The notes under the pieces: model-generated
Told to the model about the DNA's origin: nothing
The model's database searches: none
Seen by the model: the letters and a program-made list of their open reading frames with translations, nothing else
In this document: positions 8,475 through 16,935 of the stretch, one piece after another
Position numbering within the stretch: position 1 is the first letter of the stretch
Layout of the letters: the number at the start of each line of letters is the position of its first letter
Assembly (NCBI RefSeq): GCF_028622115.1
Contig: NZ_CP097263.1
Coordinates: 10,179,501 to 10,243,500, forward strand
Direction of reading: 5' to 3'
From: Kutzneria chonburiensis
GTDB lineage: Bacteria > Actinomycetota > Actinomycetes > Mycobacteriales > Pseudonocardiaceae
Length of the DNA: 64,000 nt
Made by a program: the position numbers and the translations under genes

Positions 8475-9059
8475 ATGCCCGTTACCGCCACCGACCTTGA
8501 CGCCGCGACCGCTTCCGTCGTTGCCGCGCTCGAACCCGTTGTCGACCTGGACTGGTCCGCCGCGACCGGTACCGGCGCCCTGAATGCCTACCGCACGGCC
8601 GAGCACGTCGGCGACTGCCTGATGTCGTACGCGGCTCAGCTCAGTTCCCGTTCCACCGATGACTACGTCCGCTTCGAGGCCGCGTTGCTGACTGACGCCA
8701 CCAACGCCCAGGCGCTGGAGTTCGTGGTCGCCGGCGCGGGCATGCTGGCCGGGGTTGTGCACCGGCTCGGCCCCGAGGTCCGCGGCTGGCATCCGTGGGG
8801 CGTCTCCGACCCGGAGGGCTTCGCCGGCATGGGCATCGTCGAGGTGCTTGTGCACGGCGAGGACATGTGCCGCGGGCTCGGCGTGACGCTCGAACCGCCG
8901 GCCGAGGTGTGCGCCCACGTGCTGGAAAGGATGTTTCCCGAGGTCACCGTGGACGCCGAGCCGTGGACGGCGCTGCTGTGGGCCACCGACCGCGTCGAGT
9001 TGCCGGGATTGCCGAACCAGGCAGGCTGGCGGTGGCGGGGCGCGCCGGTCGGCGATTGA
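8475..9059 (+). CDS. MDMPI/DinB-like small-molecule thiol-transferase-fold protein
   Basis: A 194-residue protein of the actinobacterial family with an MDMPI_N/DinB four-helix fold, shown by TAEHVGDCLMSYAAQL and GMGIVEVLVHGEDMCRGLG (helix 4 with its His). Members are mycothiol-dependent isomerases or related enzymes of unknown substrate. No ribosome binding site precedes ATG 8475 or the in-frame GTG 8466, so translation may be leaderless. Confidence 0.65.
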   Translation: MPVTATDLDAATASVVAALEPVVDLDWSAATGTGALNAYRTAEHVGDCLMSYAAQLSSRSTDDYVRFEAALLTDATNAQALEFVVAGAGMLAGVVHRLGPEVRGWHPWGVSDPEGFAGMGIVEVLVHGEDMCRGLGVTLEPPAEVCAHVLERMFPEVTVDAEPWTALLWATDRVELPGLPNQAGWRWRGAPVGD

Positions 9060-9155
9060 CCCGGACAGTTCGCCCACGGCTGTCAACTCGTCCACTACGC
9101 AGCGTAGAAGACCGCCATGATGGGCAGTGGGCGAGCGACTGCGGGAGGTGCGTCG

Positions 9156-10364
9156 ATGGCGGCAGGTGCGGTCTTCGGGGTCGAGGTCGGCGCCGACTCG
9201 GTCCGGGTGGCCGTGCTCGGCGACGAGTTGGCCGTGCTCGACCACGTGCAGCTGCGCTACCCGCGCGGCACGCTCGACCCGTACGCCGCGCTGGACGTGG
9301 TGTTCGCGGCGATCGACCGCTGCGTGCAGCTGTGCGCGGCCAGACAGGTGCCGGTGCGCGGCATGGCGCTGGCCGGCTCCGGGGACACGCTCGTCGGCCT
9401 CGACGAGCTGGACCGGCCGATGACGCCCGTGTTCACCGGGCCGGACCCGCAGACCAGCGCGCTGGCCCGGCGGATCGGGCCGTCGCTGCGGCACGCCACC
9501 GGCGCCGCCCCGCACGGCGGGTCGCCGCTGGTCCGGCTGGCCTGGTTCGCCGAGCACGGGCCCGATCTGCTCACCAGGGTCGCCCGTTGGTGTGAACTCA
9601 AGGACTTTGTGCTGTCCCGGCTGACGGCTCGCGTGCTGTCCGACACCTCGTGCGCGTCGGCCGGCGGTCTGCTGGCCGTGGCCGAGCCGGAGTGGTCGGC
9701 CAAGGCGCTGGAGCTGGCCGGCATCGGTGCCGCCCAGCTGCCGCCGCTGGTCGACCCCACGGACCAGGTGCCGCTGGTCACCGAGGCGGCGCAGCTGTTG
9801 GCGCTGCCGGCGCTGCTGCCGCTGGTCGTCGGCGCGGCCGGGCTGCCGCTGGCGGCGCTGGGCATGGGCGTCACGGAGCCCGGCACGGCGGCGCTGTGGC
9901 TGGGCTCGCGGCTGGTGCTGGCGGTGCTGAGCCCGCAGCCCGTGGCCGACGAAGTGCTGTTCACGCAGCGGCTGGCCGACGGCGTGTGGGCCGTGGGCGT
10001 CGACCTGAGCGACGGCCACACACCGCCGGCCGTGCGCATCGACGGCCTCGGGCGGCTGCTCGTAGCCGCGGGGGAGGCGCTGACTGCTGCCGGCGCGCGG
10101 ATCGACCGGGTGCGTGTGGATCCGGCGGTGCTGAAGGTGCCGATGGCGGCCGAGGTCGTCGCCGCGGCGCTGGGTGTGCCGGTGGAGATCGCCCCCGACG
10201 AGCCGCCGGCCGCCGTCGGGGCCGCGTTGCTGGCGGCGCGCACGCTGGGCCTGGCCGCCGGTATCGCCGAGGCCGCCCGCACCCGCCCCGCGGTACGCAC
10301 GGTGGCGCCGGATCCGCAGCTCAGCGCGGCCGATGTGGAGCGGATGAGCGGGTCCAGTCGCTGA
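9156..10364 (+). CDS. FGGY-family carbohydrate kinase (short)
   Basis: 402 residues. The N-terminal actin-like fold starts FGVEVGADSVRVAV, with GMALAGSGDTLVGLD as the phosphate-1 region, and the second domain has VTEPGTAALWLGSR. The family phosphorylates sugars or polyols; usual length is ~480-520, so the C-terminal half is trimmed. The start at 9156 follows GGGAGGTG; an ATG at 9117 lacks a site. Substrate not predictable; the following GtrA gene gives no clear pathway link. Confidence 0.7.
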   Translation: MAAGAVFGVEVGADSVRVAVLGDELAVLDHVQLRYPRGTLDPYAALDVVFAAIDRCVQLCAARQVPVRGMALAGSGDTLVGLDELDRPMTPVFTGPDPQTSALARRIGPSLRHATGAAPHGGSPLVRLAWFAEHGPDLLTRVARWCELKDFVLSRLTARVLSDTSCASAGGLLAVAEPEWSAKALELAGIGAAQLPPLVDPTDQVPLVTEAAQLLALPALLPLVVGAAGLPLAALGMGVTEPGTAALWLGSRLVLAVLSPQPVADEVLFTQRLADGVWAVGVDLSDGHTPPAVRIDGLGRLLVAAGEALTAAGARIDRVRVDPAVLKVPMAAEVVAAALGVPVEIAPDEPPAAVGAALLAARTLGLAAGIAEAARTRPAVRTVAPDPQLSAADVERMSGSSR

Positions 10365-10408
10365 ACCTTTGGAGAACCGCCGGCAACACCCGCGGCCGGC
10401 TTGGCAGT

Positions 10409-10903
10409 ATGGAGGGCGTGCCCACTGAGACCATCACGCCCCGGAGGCTGACGCGCGCGGAGCGCATCGGCATCGCGCTCACCTCGTGGGCCAACCGACT
10501 GCCGCCGAAGCTGCGCTTCATCACGCCCGAGTTCGTGGGCTTCGCGATCCTCGGCACCTTCACGTTCCTGTTCGACATGGCCATGCTGGCCGCGCTGCTG
10601 CACTGGACCGCGCTGCCGTTCCAGGTCTGCGTCGGACTCGGCTATCTCACCGCCTTCGGCCTCAACTACGTGCTGAACCGGACCATGAACTTCCGTTCGC
10701 ACGCGCCGGTCGGCGGCCAGCTGCTGCGATACGCGGTGGTGATGGCCCTCGATTTCGGGTTCACGCTTGAGGTCACGGAGTTGCTGCACGATGCCGGCCT
10801 GCCGGCCATGGTCGCGCGCGTCGCGACGGCCTGTTGTGTCGGCGTGTTCACATATGTGGGCGCCCGCTTCTGGGTTTTCCGGAAAGAGACCGTGCAAGAT
10901 TGA
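10409..10903 (+). CDS. GtrA-family membrane protein
   Basis: A 164-residue protein with the GtrA signature: FVGFAILGTFTFLFDMAML as helix one, YLTAFGLNYVLNRTMNFRS in the middle and TYVGARFWVFRKE at the end, giving four helices. GtrA proteins are thought to flip or help transfer polyprenyl-linked sugars during cell-surface polysaccharide synthesis. ATG 10409 is used; a GTG at 10418 sits too close to its GGAGGG. Confidence 0.8.
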   Translation: MEGVPTETITPRRLTRAERIGIALTSWANRLPPKLRFITPEFVGFAILGTFTFLFDMAMLAALLHWTALPFQVCVGLGYLTAFGLNYVLNRTMNFRSHAPVGGQLLRYAVVMALDFGFTLEVTELLHDAGLPAMVARVATACCVGVFTYVGARFWVFRKETVQD

Positions 10904-10928
10904 CACAAGTGGTCTGGACCTCTAAGAC
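10900..10928 (+). promoter_or_regulatory. promoter with DasR-like (dre) site
   Basis: TTGACA at 10900-10905 is followed after 17 bases by a weak -10 (TAAGAC). Between them, AGTGGTCTGGACCTCT at 10908-10923 matches 14 of 16 positions of the Streptomyces DasR element AGTGGTCTAGACCACT. A site between -35 and -10 fits repression of the secreted polysaccharide lyase downstream, relieved by glucosamine-6-phosphate. The regulator is not in this window. Confidence 0.6.
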
Positions 10929-10981
10929 TGACATTCCCCTGCAAGTTCTCGGTCAGGCACCGCCGCCATCCGAGGAGTGTC

Positions 10982-12166
10982 ATGTCGAAACGAGTGTCCA
11001 CATCCCTGCTCGTGGTTCTCTCGGTGCTCGCATCGCTGCTGGTCGTCGGATCCGTCAGCCAGCAAGCGGGAGCGGCGCCGGCCGCATTCGTCCATCCCGG
11101 CGTGTTGGTCAGCCGTGCTCAACTCGACTACATCCGGTCCAGGGTCAATGCCGGCGCGCAGCCGCAGACCCAGGCGTACCAGGCGATGATGTCGGACGGG
11201 CTGCTGTCGCAGAGCCGCCAGCCGCATCCCCGCTCCGTGGTGGAATGCGGGCCGTATTCGCAGCCCAACTACGGCTGCACCGACGAGCGTCAGGACGCGC
11301 TCGCCGCCTACGGCAACGCATTGGCCTGGTACATCACGCAGAACGCCACGTACGCCAAGAAGGCGATCTCCCTGATGGACGCCTGGTCCGGGGTGATCAC
11401 CAGTCACACCAACAGCAACGCCCCGCTGCAGACCGGCTGGGCCGGCTCGGCGTGGCCGCGCGCGGCGGAGATCATCCGCTACACCTACAGCGGCGGCTGG
11501 GCCAACATGGCCCGGTTCCAGACCATGCTGCGCAACGTGTACCTGCCGACGCTGCTCAAGGGCAGCAACAGCAACGGAAACTGGGAACTGACCATGATGG
11601 AGGCCGCGGTCGGCATCTCGGTCTTCCTCGACGACAAGGTGTCCTACGACAAGGCGATGGCCAAGTACATGCTGCGCGTGCCCGCGTACATCTACCTGAC
11701 CACCGACGGCGCGCTGCCCAAGACCGTGCCCGGCGGGCCTTCGGGCCGGTCCGCGATCATCAGCTACTGGCAGGGCCAGAGCACCTTCGTCAACGGCCTG
11801 ACCCAGGAGACCTGCCGCGACTTCGTGCACACCGGCTACGGCCTCGCGTCCGTCTCGGACGTCGCCGAGACCTCCCGGATCCAGGGCACCGACCTGTACA
11901 CCGGGGACATCGGCACCCGGCTGCGCAACGCCCTCGGTTTCCAGGCCCAGTACGAGCTCGGTGCGGCCGTGCCGTCCTGGCTGTGCGGCGGCACGGTGAA
12001 GCGGGGCCTCGGCCCGGTGACCGAGGTCGGCTACAACGCCCTGGGCAACCGGCTGGGCAACGTCATGGCCAACACGAAGACGCTGGTCATGAACAACCGT
12101 CCGGCCGGCGACAACATCCTGTTCGTCGCGTGGGAAACCCTGACCCACGGCGACCAGCCCAACTAA
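10982..12166 (+). CDS. secreted alginate-lyase-domain protein
   Basis: 394 residues with a Sec signal peptide (hydrophobic LLVVLSVLASLLVVGS, cut near AGAAPA). The mature enzyme has the alpha/alpha-toroid features of the alginate lyase (PF05426) superfamily: LVSRAQLDYIRSRV start, YGNALAWYITQNATYAKKAI, NGNWELTMMEAAVGISVFLDD, and GLTQETCRDFVHTGYGLASV with its His. It would cleave an acidic or amino-sugar polysaccharide outside the cell. The DasR-like site upstream favours a GlcNAc-containing substrate or coregulation with chitin use. GAGGAG precedes ATG 10982. Confidence 0.8.
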   Translation: MSKRVSTSLLVVLSVLASLLVVGSVSQQAGAAPAAFVHPGVLVSRAQLDYIRSRVNAGAQPQTQAYQAMMSDGLLSQSRQPHPRSVVECGPYSQPNYGCTDERQDALAAYGNALAWYITQNATYAKKAISLMDAWSGVITSHTNSNAPLQTGWAGSAWPRAAEIIRYTYSGGWANMARFQTMLRNVYLPTLLKGSNSNGNWELTMMEAAVGISVFLDDKVSYDKAMAKYMLRVPAYIYLTTDGALPKTVPGGPSGRSAIISYWQGQSTFVNGLTQETCRDFVHTGYGLASVSDVAETSRIQGTDLYTGDIGTRLRNALGFQAQYELGAAVPSWLCGGTVKRGLGPVTEVGYNALGNRLGNVMANTKTLVMNNRPAGDNILFVAWETLTHGDQPN

Positions 12167-12178
12167 CCCCGGTCCCCC

Positions 12179-12352
12179 CACCTGAGTGGCTCATTTGGCT
12201 CTGGCAGCCAAGCGAGTCACTCAGGTGTGTTCGGGTGTCTCACGTGAGTGGCTCATTTGGCGCTGACAGCCAAGTGAGCCACTCAGGTGTGTTCGGGTGC
12301 CCCACGTGAGTGGCTCATTTGGCGTTGGGAGCCAAGTGAGCCACTCAGGTGG
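12179..12352. repeat. three tandem long-hairpin repeats (62-base period)
   Basis: Three copies of the element seen at 6612-6719, starting near 12179, 12241 and 12303. Each is a palindrome with ~20-base arms (CACGTGAGTGGCTCATTTGG with CCAAGTGAGCCACTCAGGTG), joined by TGTGTTCGGGTGYCYC. The array again separates two convergent genes. It is not a CRISPR because linkers are short and conserved. Confidence 0.88.
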
Positions 12353-12356
12353 GGGT

Positions 12357-12875
12357 TCAGCCGATGGGCGCGGCGGGAGCCGGCGGGGCCGGGGCGCCAC
12401 CCGGGGCGCCGACGGGCGCGGTCGGCGAGGTTGGCTCCGTCGGGCTGGTCGGTTTCGTCGGCTTGGTCGGCGGGGTGTTGCCGCCCAGCAGCTGCTGCAA
12501 CAGCTGCTTGATCTGCTCGATCAGCTTCTGCACCATCTGCTTGATCGAGTCGAAGATGTCGTCCTTCTGCGTCAACGCCGTGCGCAGCTCGGCGTTCTGC
12601 TGCTCGGCCGCGGCCAGCGGGTCGGCGGCCGAGCGTGGCGCGACGCCACGGTCCAGATCCTGGTGCACGGCCGCGAGCACCGGCGCCAGGTCGTCGGCCG
12701 CGGACCGGACGGCGGCCGAGTCCCGGTTGCCGGCCGCGGTGTCCAACCGGGCCTTGAGCTGGCTGATCTGCTCGGCGTTCGTGTGATTGTCGGCCGGCGC
12801 GGCGTCGGCAACGGTGAAGCCGACGGCCGCGAGCACGGCGCCGGCCACCACGGCGGCGCAAAGCTGCTTGAACAC
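12357..12875 (-). CDS. secreted helical protein with Lys/Pro/Thr-rich tail
   Basis: 172 residues. The signal peptide VFKQLCAAVVAGAVLAAVGFTVADA likely cuts near ADAAPA. Then come predicted helices with heptad-like character (IKQMVQKLIEQIKQLLQQLL) and a tail of TPPTKPTKPTSPTEPTS type plus Ala/Pro, a flexible cell-wall-spanning or surface sequence. I do not know the family. GTG 12875 is fixed by GGGAGGT five bases upstream. Confidence 0.7.
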   Translation of the reverse strand: MFKQLCAAVVAGAVLAAVGFTVADAAPADNHTNAEQISQLKARLDTAAGNRDSAAVRSAADDLAPVLAAVHQDLDRGVAPRSAADPLAAAEQQNAELRTALTQKDDIFDSIKQMVQKLIEQIKQLLQQLLGGNTPPTKPTKPTSPTEPTSPTAPVGAPGGAPAPPAPAAPIG

Positions 12876-12990
12876 GGTTGACCTCCCAGTGTCTGCTTCC
12901 CGCTGATCCGGATACCCGCTGACCGTCCACATCGGCCGAACACCACCCGATCGGGGAAAACGGCTTGCCCGGCCTGGGAGGCTGGCGGTC

Positions 12991-13740
12991 GTGGCCACTT
13001 TCGATGAGCTCGTCGCCGAGGGCGCGGCCGTGCCGGTCGACGGCTGGGACTTCTCCTGGTTCGAGGGCCGGGCGACCGAGCAGCGCCCGTCCTGGGGCTA
13101 TGCCCGGCTGATCGCCGCCAGGATGGCGGACGTCCAGTCCGTTCTGGACGTTCAGACCGGCGGCGGCGAGGTCCTCAACACCGTCACGCAGCTGCCGCCG
13201 CGCACCGCCGTCACCGAGGGCTGGCCGCCCAGCCTGGCCGTGGCCCGCCGGCTGTTGGAGCCGCGTGGCGTCGAGGTCGTCGAGGCCGGCAACCTCGATC
13301 CACTGCCTTTCGCCGACGGCTCGTTCGAGCTCGTCGTCAGCCGCCATCCCACCGAGATCCGCTGGGACGAGATCGCCCGTGTGCTCGCGCCCGGCGGCAC
13401 CTACCTGTCGCAGCAGGTCGGCTCCGGCTCCATGCACGAGGTCTCCGAGGCCTTTCTCGGACCGTTCGAGATGGACCGCTCCCGTGATCCGGACTTGGCC
13501 GCCGAGGAGGCTGAAGCGGCTGGTGTGGAGCTGGTGACGCTGAAGCCGGAGTCGCTGCGGGCCGAGTTCTTCGACATCGGGGCTGTGGTGCACTTCCTGC
13601 GCAAGGTGGTGTGGATCGTGCCTGGGTTCACTGTGGACGGTTACCTCCCGCAACTGCGCGCCTTGCACGAGCGCATCGAGTCCGAGGGGCCGTTCGTCGC
13701 GCACACGCAGCGTTTCCTCATCGAGGTCCGCAAGCCGTGA
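12991..13740 (+). CDS. class I SAM-dependent methyltransferase
   Basis: 249 residues. The Rossmann SAM site appears as SVLDVQTGGGEVLN, with TAVTEGWPPSLAVARR and VVEAGNLDPLPFADGSFELVVSRH giving strands 2-4, the pattern of Methyltransf_11/UbiE-like enzymes. The substrate is not predictable. Its stop overlaps the next gene's GTG by four bases, so the two are coupled. GTG 12991 has GGGAGG upstream. Confidence 0.8.
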   Translation: MATFDELVAEGAAVPVDGWDFSWFEGRATEQRPSWGYARLIAARMADVQSVLDVQTGGGEVLNTVTQLPPRTAVTEGWPPSLAVARRLLEPRGVEVVEAGNLDPLPFADGSFELVVSRHPTEIRWDEIARVLAPGGTYLSQQVGSGSMHEVSEAFLGPFEMDRSRDPDLAAEEAEAAGVELVTLKPESLRAEFFDIGAVVHFLRKVVWIVPGFTVDGYLPQLRALHERIESEGPFVAHTQRFLIEVRKP

Positions 13741-14654
13741 ACGGCCTGGCCGAGTCCCGCGCATACTACGCGGAGGTGCTCAGGCCGCAGCTGGTCGGCC
13801 TTCCCCACGCCGCCGCCCGGATCGGCCATGGCTCCGAGGTGCTCGGCTTCGACACCGACCGGTCCCGTGATCACGACTGGGGTCCGTTCGTCCAGATCTT
13901 CGTGCCGGATCCCGCTTCGGTGCCGGTCGAGGCGTTCCGGCCGGGGGAGTGGCTGCACGGCCATCTCGGCTTCGACCCGTTGGCCGGCGTCACCTTGTTC
14001 GACTGGCTTGCCACCTCTTCCCAGGGCCTCGCCGAGGTCACCGCCGGCGCCGTCTTCCACGACGACCTCGGCGACCTCAATCGAGCCCGGTCCGCGTTGG
14101 CCTGGTACCCCGACGACATCTGGCGTTATCTGTTGGCCTGCCAGTGGAAACGCCTCAGCCAGGAGGAGGCTTTCGTCGGCCGCTGCGGCGAGGTCGACGA
14201 CGACCTCGGCTCCGCCGTTGTTGCCGCACGGCAGGTTCGCGACGTCATGCGCCTGTGTTTCCTCATGTCCCGCCGCTATGCCCCGTACAGCAAGTGGTTC
14301 GGCAGCGCCTTCGCCCAGCTCCCTTGCGCCCCAACCCTTTCGCCGCTACTTCGCGGGGCCCTGGCCGCCACCGACCGGCACACCCGTGAGGACCACCTCG
14401 CCGCCGCCTATCGAACCGTGGCCGGCCTGCACAACGACCTCGGCCTCACCGAGCCCGTCGACCCCGCCACCCGGCCGTACCACTCGCGCCCCTACCAGGT
14501 CCTGCACGCCGAACGCTTCGCCGACGCCCTGTTCGCCACCATCACCGACCCCGAGATCCGCGCCCTTCCCTTGTACGGCAACGTCGACCAGGCCTTCGAC
14601 AGCACTGACGCCCTGCGCTTCCGGGACAACGCCCGTGCCCTGTATCGAACCTAG
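13737..14654 (+). CDS. DUF4037-domain nucleotidyltransferase-like protein
   Basis: 305 residues. SEVLGFDTDRSRDHDWGPFVQIF carries the G(S)..G.DTDRS.DHDWG signature of DUF4037 proteins, a nucleotidyltransferase-like fold in which the Asp residues could bind metal. The C-terminal half is helical (RYLLACQWKRLSQEEAFVGR). The function of the family is not established. It is coupled to the upstream methyltransferase and converges on the DUF2157 gene with a four-base overlap. Confidence 0.75.
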   Translation: MNGLAESRAYYAEVLRPQLVGLPHAAARIGHGSEVLGFDTDRSRDHDWGPFVQIFVPDPASVPVEAFRPGEWLHGHLGFDPLAGVTLFDWLATSSQGLAEVTAGAVFHDDLGDLNRARSALAWYPDDIWRYLLACQWKRLSQEEAFVGRCGEVDDDLGSAVVAARQVRDVMRLCFLMSRRYAPYSKWFGSAFAQLPCAPTLSPLLRGALAATDRHTREDHLAAAYRTVAGLHNDLGLTEPVDPATRPYHSRPYQVLHAERFADALFATITDPEIRALPLYGNVDQAFDSTDALRFRDNARALYRT

Positions 14655-15535
14655 GGCCGGTGGATGCGTAGGCCCAGGCCGCCGGCCAGGAGCAGGACGG
14701 CGCCGGCGATGAGCACCAGCACGGCCCCGTTGACGGCGCCGCCGGTCCAGTCCCAGATGGCCTCGGGCACGGCAATGGTCACGCCGAGCACTCCGCCGAC
14801 CAGCAGGATGGGCATGCGGTCGGCGAGGTAGCAGCCGAAGCAGACGAGGGCGACGACCAGCGTGATGGAGTACTGGACGAAGGCGTGCTCGGGGAACTGC
14901 GCGCCGATCAGGGCGAGCGCGGCGGCGACACCGGCGGCGACGGCGCGGTGGCGGATGACGTCGAAGGAGACCAGCGCGCCCCAGATGGCGGCGACGAGCA
15001 GCAACCCGCCGCCGGTCCACGACGACGAGAAGCCGACTAGGTCGACGAGCCCGACAATCGTTGCGCCGCAAGCGATGCCGGCGACGGGCAGGGCGAACAG
15101 CGCGGGCCACGCGGCGTAGCCGACGACGGCGAGCACGAGCGCGGCGATACCGCCGGCCAACGACGGATGGGTGTCGAAAGCGACGGAACCGGCCAGACCG
15201 CCGGTCACGGCGCCGAGGGCCAGCAGCACACCGGTGACCCGGTTGCGCAGTGCGACGGCGGCGCCGATCAACACCACGGTCACGCCGACCAGCAGCCACA
15301 CACGGCCGGCGTGCGAGAAGGAATCCCATGACGTGCCGACGACCAACGCGGCACCGGCCACCAACAACGCGCCGCCGACGTAGCCGATGACTTCGGCGAT
15401 GCGACGGCGGATCGGGGTACTCGGCTCGGCATCGGACAGCGCGGTGCGTACGGCGTCGGCCTCCTGTTGCGAGAGCGTGCCGGCCAGCACCAACTCACCC
15501 AGTGCGCGTTCCTGACCGTGCGCGAGCTTCGTCAT
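14651..15535 (-). CDS. DUF2157-like polytopic membrane protein
   Basis: 294 residues. The N-terminal ~50 residues (LSQQEADAVRTALSDAE) form the helical DUF2157 head, followed by about nine or ten transmembrane segments, with a last helix VLVLIAGAVLLLAGGLGLRI. The family is uncharacterised. Its ATG overlaps the stop of the MEDS-ATPase gene (ATGA), so it is translated with that signalling protein. Confidence 0.75.
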   Translation of the reverse strand: MTKLAHGQERALGELVLAGTLSQQEADAVRTALSDAEPSTPIRRRIAEVIGYVGGALLVAGAALVVGTSWDSFSHAGRVWLLVGVTVVLIGAAVALRNRVTGVLLALGAVTGGLAGSVAFDTHPSLAGGIAALVLAVVGYAAWPALFALPVAGIACGATIVGLVDLVGFSSSWTGGGLLLVAAIWGALVSFDVIRHRAVAAGVAAALALIGAQFPEHAFVQYSITLVVALVCFGCYLADRMPILLVGGVLGVTIAVPEAIWDWTGGAVNGAVLVLIAGAVLLLAGGLGLRIHRP

Positions 15536-16437
15536 GCATCGCGGGTACCCGTTTTGGCCACGCGCAATCGCACAACGGTGCCGAAAGCGGCGGACGAACG
15601 GACCTGCACGAGATCGCACAGCTGGTTGACCATCCACATGCCGCGTCCACGGGGCTGGGCCAGCGTCGGACGGCGGCGGCCGACGAGCGGATCGGTGATC
15701 ACGCCCTCGTCCCGCACCTCGCACACCAGGTCGTCGCCCTCGGTCCACAGCCGCGCCATACCGCCGCCACCGCCGTGGTCGACGCTGTTGACCATCACCT
15801 CGTGCACGGCCAGCGTGAACCGCTCGACGGCGTCGGCGTCAAGGCCGAACCGCCGCGCCTTGCCGGCGGCGTTCTCCCGCACGCCGGTCACGCTGTCCAG
15901 GTCGAAGCGCACGAAAGTGGTGGGGCCGAACGGTTCCGGCAGCGGCTGAGCCAGCGTGTCGCCGTCGTCGTAGCCGGGATTGGGCTCGCCGGCCCACCAC
16001 GGGTGGTTGGCGCGGGCCCGGGACAGCACCGGCTCCGGCTGCGCCGCCGCGTACGGGCACAGCAGCCGCCAGTCGGTCGCGGTGAACGCCGTGTTGAGCA
16101 GGGCCTCATGCTGGTGGCACTCCGCGATCGCCGGCGCACCACGGTCCTCGTGTACCGGCTCGCCCACGCCGCGGCAGGGTCGGCCAGCGTTGCGGTCCAC
16201 CAGGTCCCGCCACAGCGGGATCAGCCGCGCCGGATTGCGGCCGGCCTCGCCCATGTCCAGGAAACCGACCTTGCGGCCGTCCGGACCGAGCTCGTCACGG
16301 ACGGCGTCCAGCCGGTTCGACGGGAGGATCACCAGCACGGCGGCGTCCTCGGCCAGTCCGGCGCGCACGAAACCGGTCACCCTGGTGACGTAGCCGTCCA
16401 AGCTGTCATAGCTGAAGGCACCGTGCCGGAACACCAC
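15532..16437 (-). CDS. MEDS-domain anti-sigma-type ATPase
   Basis: 301 residues. The N-terminal half has the MEDS/DcmR sensory layout (FSYDSLDGYVTRVTGFVRAGLAEDAAVLVILP) seen before histidine-kinase-like domains in actinomycetes. The C-terminal half is an HATPase_c domain of the RsbW/SpoIIAB class: AVHEVMVNSVDHGGGGG is the N box and PRGRGMWMVNQLCD the G2 box. No HisKA is present, so a Ser kinase or anti-sigma switch is likely rather than a two-component sensor. It probably senses a small molecule. Confidence 0.75.
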   Translation of the reverse strand: MVFRHGAFSYDSLDGYVTRVTGFVRAGLAEDAAVLVILPSNRLDAVRDELGPDGRKVGFLDMGEAGRNPARLIPLWRDLVDRNAGRPCRGVGEPVHEDRGAPAIAECHQHEALLNTAFTATDWRLLCPYAAAQPEPVLSRARANHPWWAGEPNPGYDDGDTLAQPLPEPFGPTTFVRFDLDSVTGVRENAAGKARRFGLDADAVERFTLAVHEVMVNSVDHGGGGGMARLWTEGDDLVCEVRDEGVITDPLVGRRRPTLAQPRGRGMWMVNQLCDLVQVRSSAAFGTVVRLRVAKTGTRDA

Positions 16438-16458
16438 CGCGCAACCGTATGCCTACGG

Positions 16459-16860
16459 TCAGGCCGTCACGAACTTGGCCAGCCGGTCGGCCAGCCGCTC
16501 GCGGGACTGGCAGCGCGGCGGGTCGGGCTGGCCCGGGCAGTTGCCCACCACGACTTCGTCGACGAAATGCCGGATCCGACCCGGCGTGGGCAGTGGGTCG
16601 GGGCCCAGGTAGCTCAGCACCACCGGGCCGTCGAGGGTGTCGATCTCCAACCCGATCGACCAGCCGTGGCGCTCGTCCCAGACCAGCATCAGGTCGTGCT
16701 CGACGAAGAGGGGGTGGCGGGTGGGCAGCGCGATGTAGGCCGAGGCCAGATCGCCCACCTCGTGGTACATCGCGTCCGCGGGGACGCCCAGCAGGCGCGC
16801 GACAGCCGCGACATATCTGCCGAGGCCCAGGGCCGCCTCGCTGTCAGGTGCGACGTTCAT
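16459..16860 (-). CDS. DUF6292-family protein
   Basis: 133 residues. RYVAAVARLLGVPADAMYHE, FVEHDLMLVWDERHGWSIGLE and VLSYLGPDPLPTPGRIRHFV match the pattern of actinomycete DUF6292 proteins, often found beside regulators and of unknown function. It sits between two anti-sigma-type ATPase genes on the same strand, suggesting a link to that switch. Confidence 0.65.
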   Translation of the reverse strand: MNVAPDSEAALGLGRYVAAVARLLGVPADAMYHEVGDLASAYIALPTRHPLFVEHDLMLVWDERHGWSIGLEIDTLDGPVVLSYLGPDPLPTPGRIRHFVDEVVVGNCPGQPDPPRCQSRERLADRLAKFVTA

Positions 16861-16935
16861 GGCTCGCCCCCCGTCCGTGCTAGGTCAATCGGGGATACCC
16901 GGGCGAGTGATAACCCAAACGTGATGTGACCCGGA

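Noticed and set aside
12179-12352. Possible CRISPR array
   Set aside because: The repeated unit is itself a long palindrome, linkers are short and near identical, and no cas gene is near.
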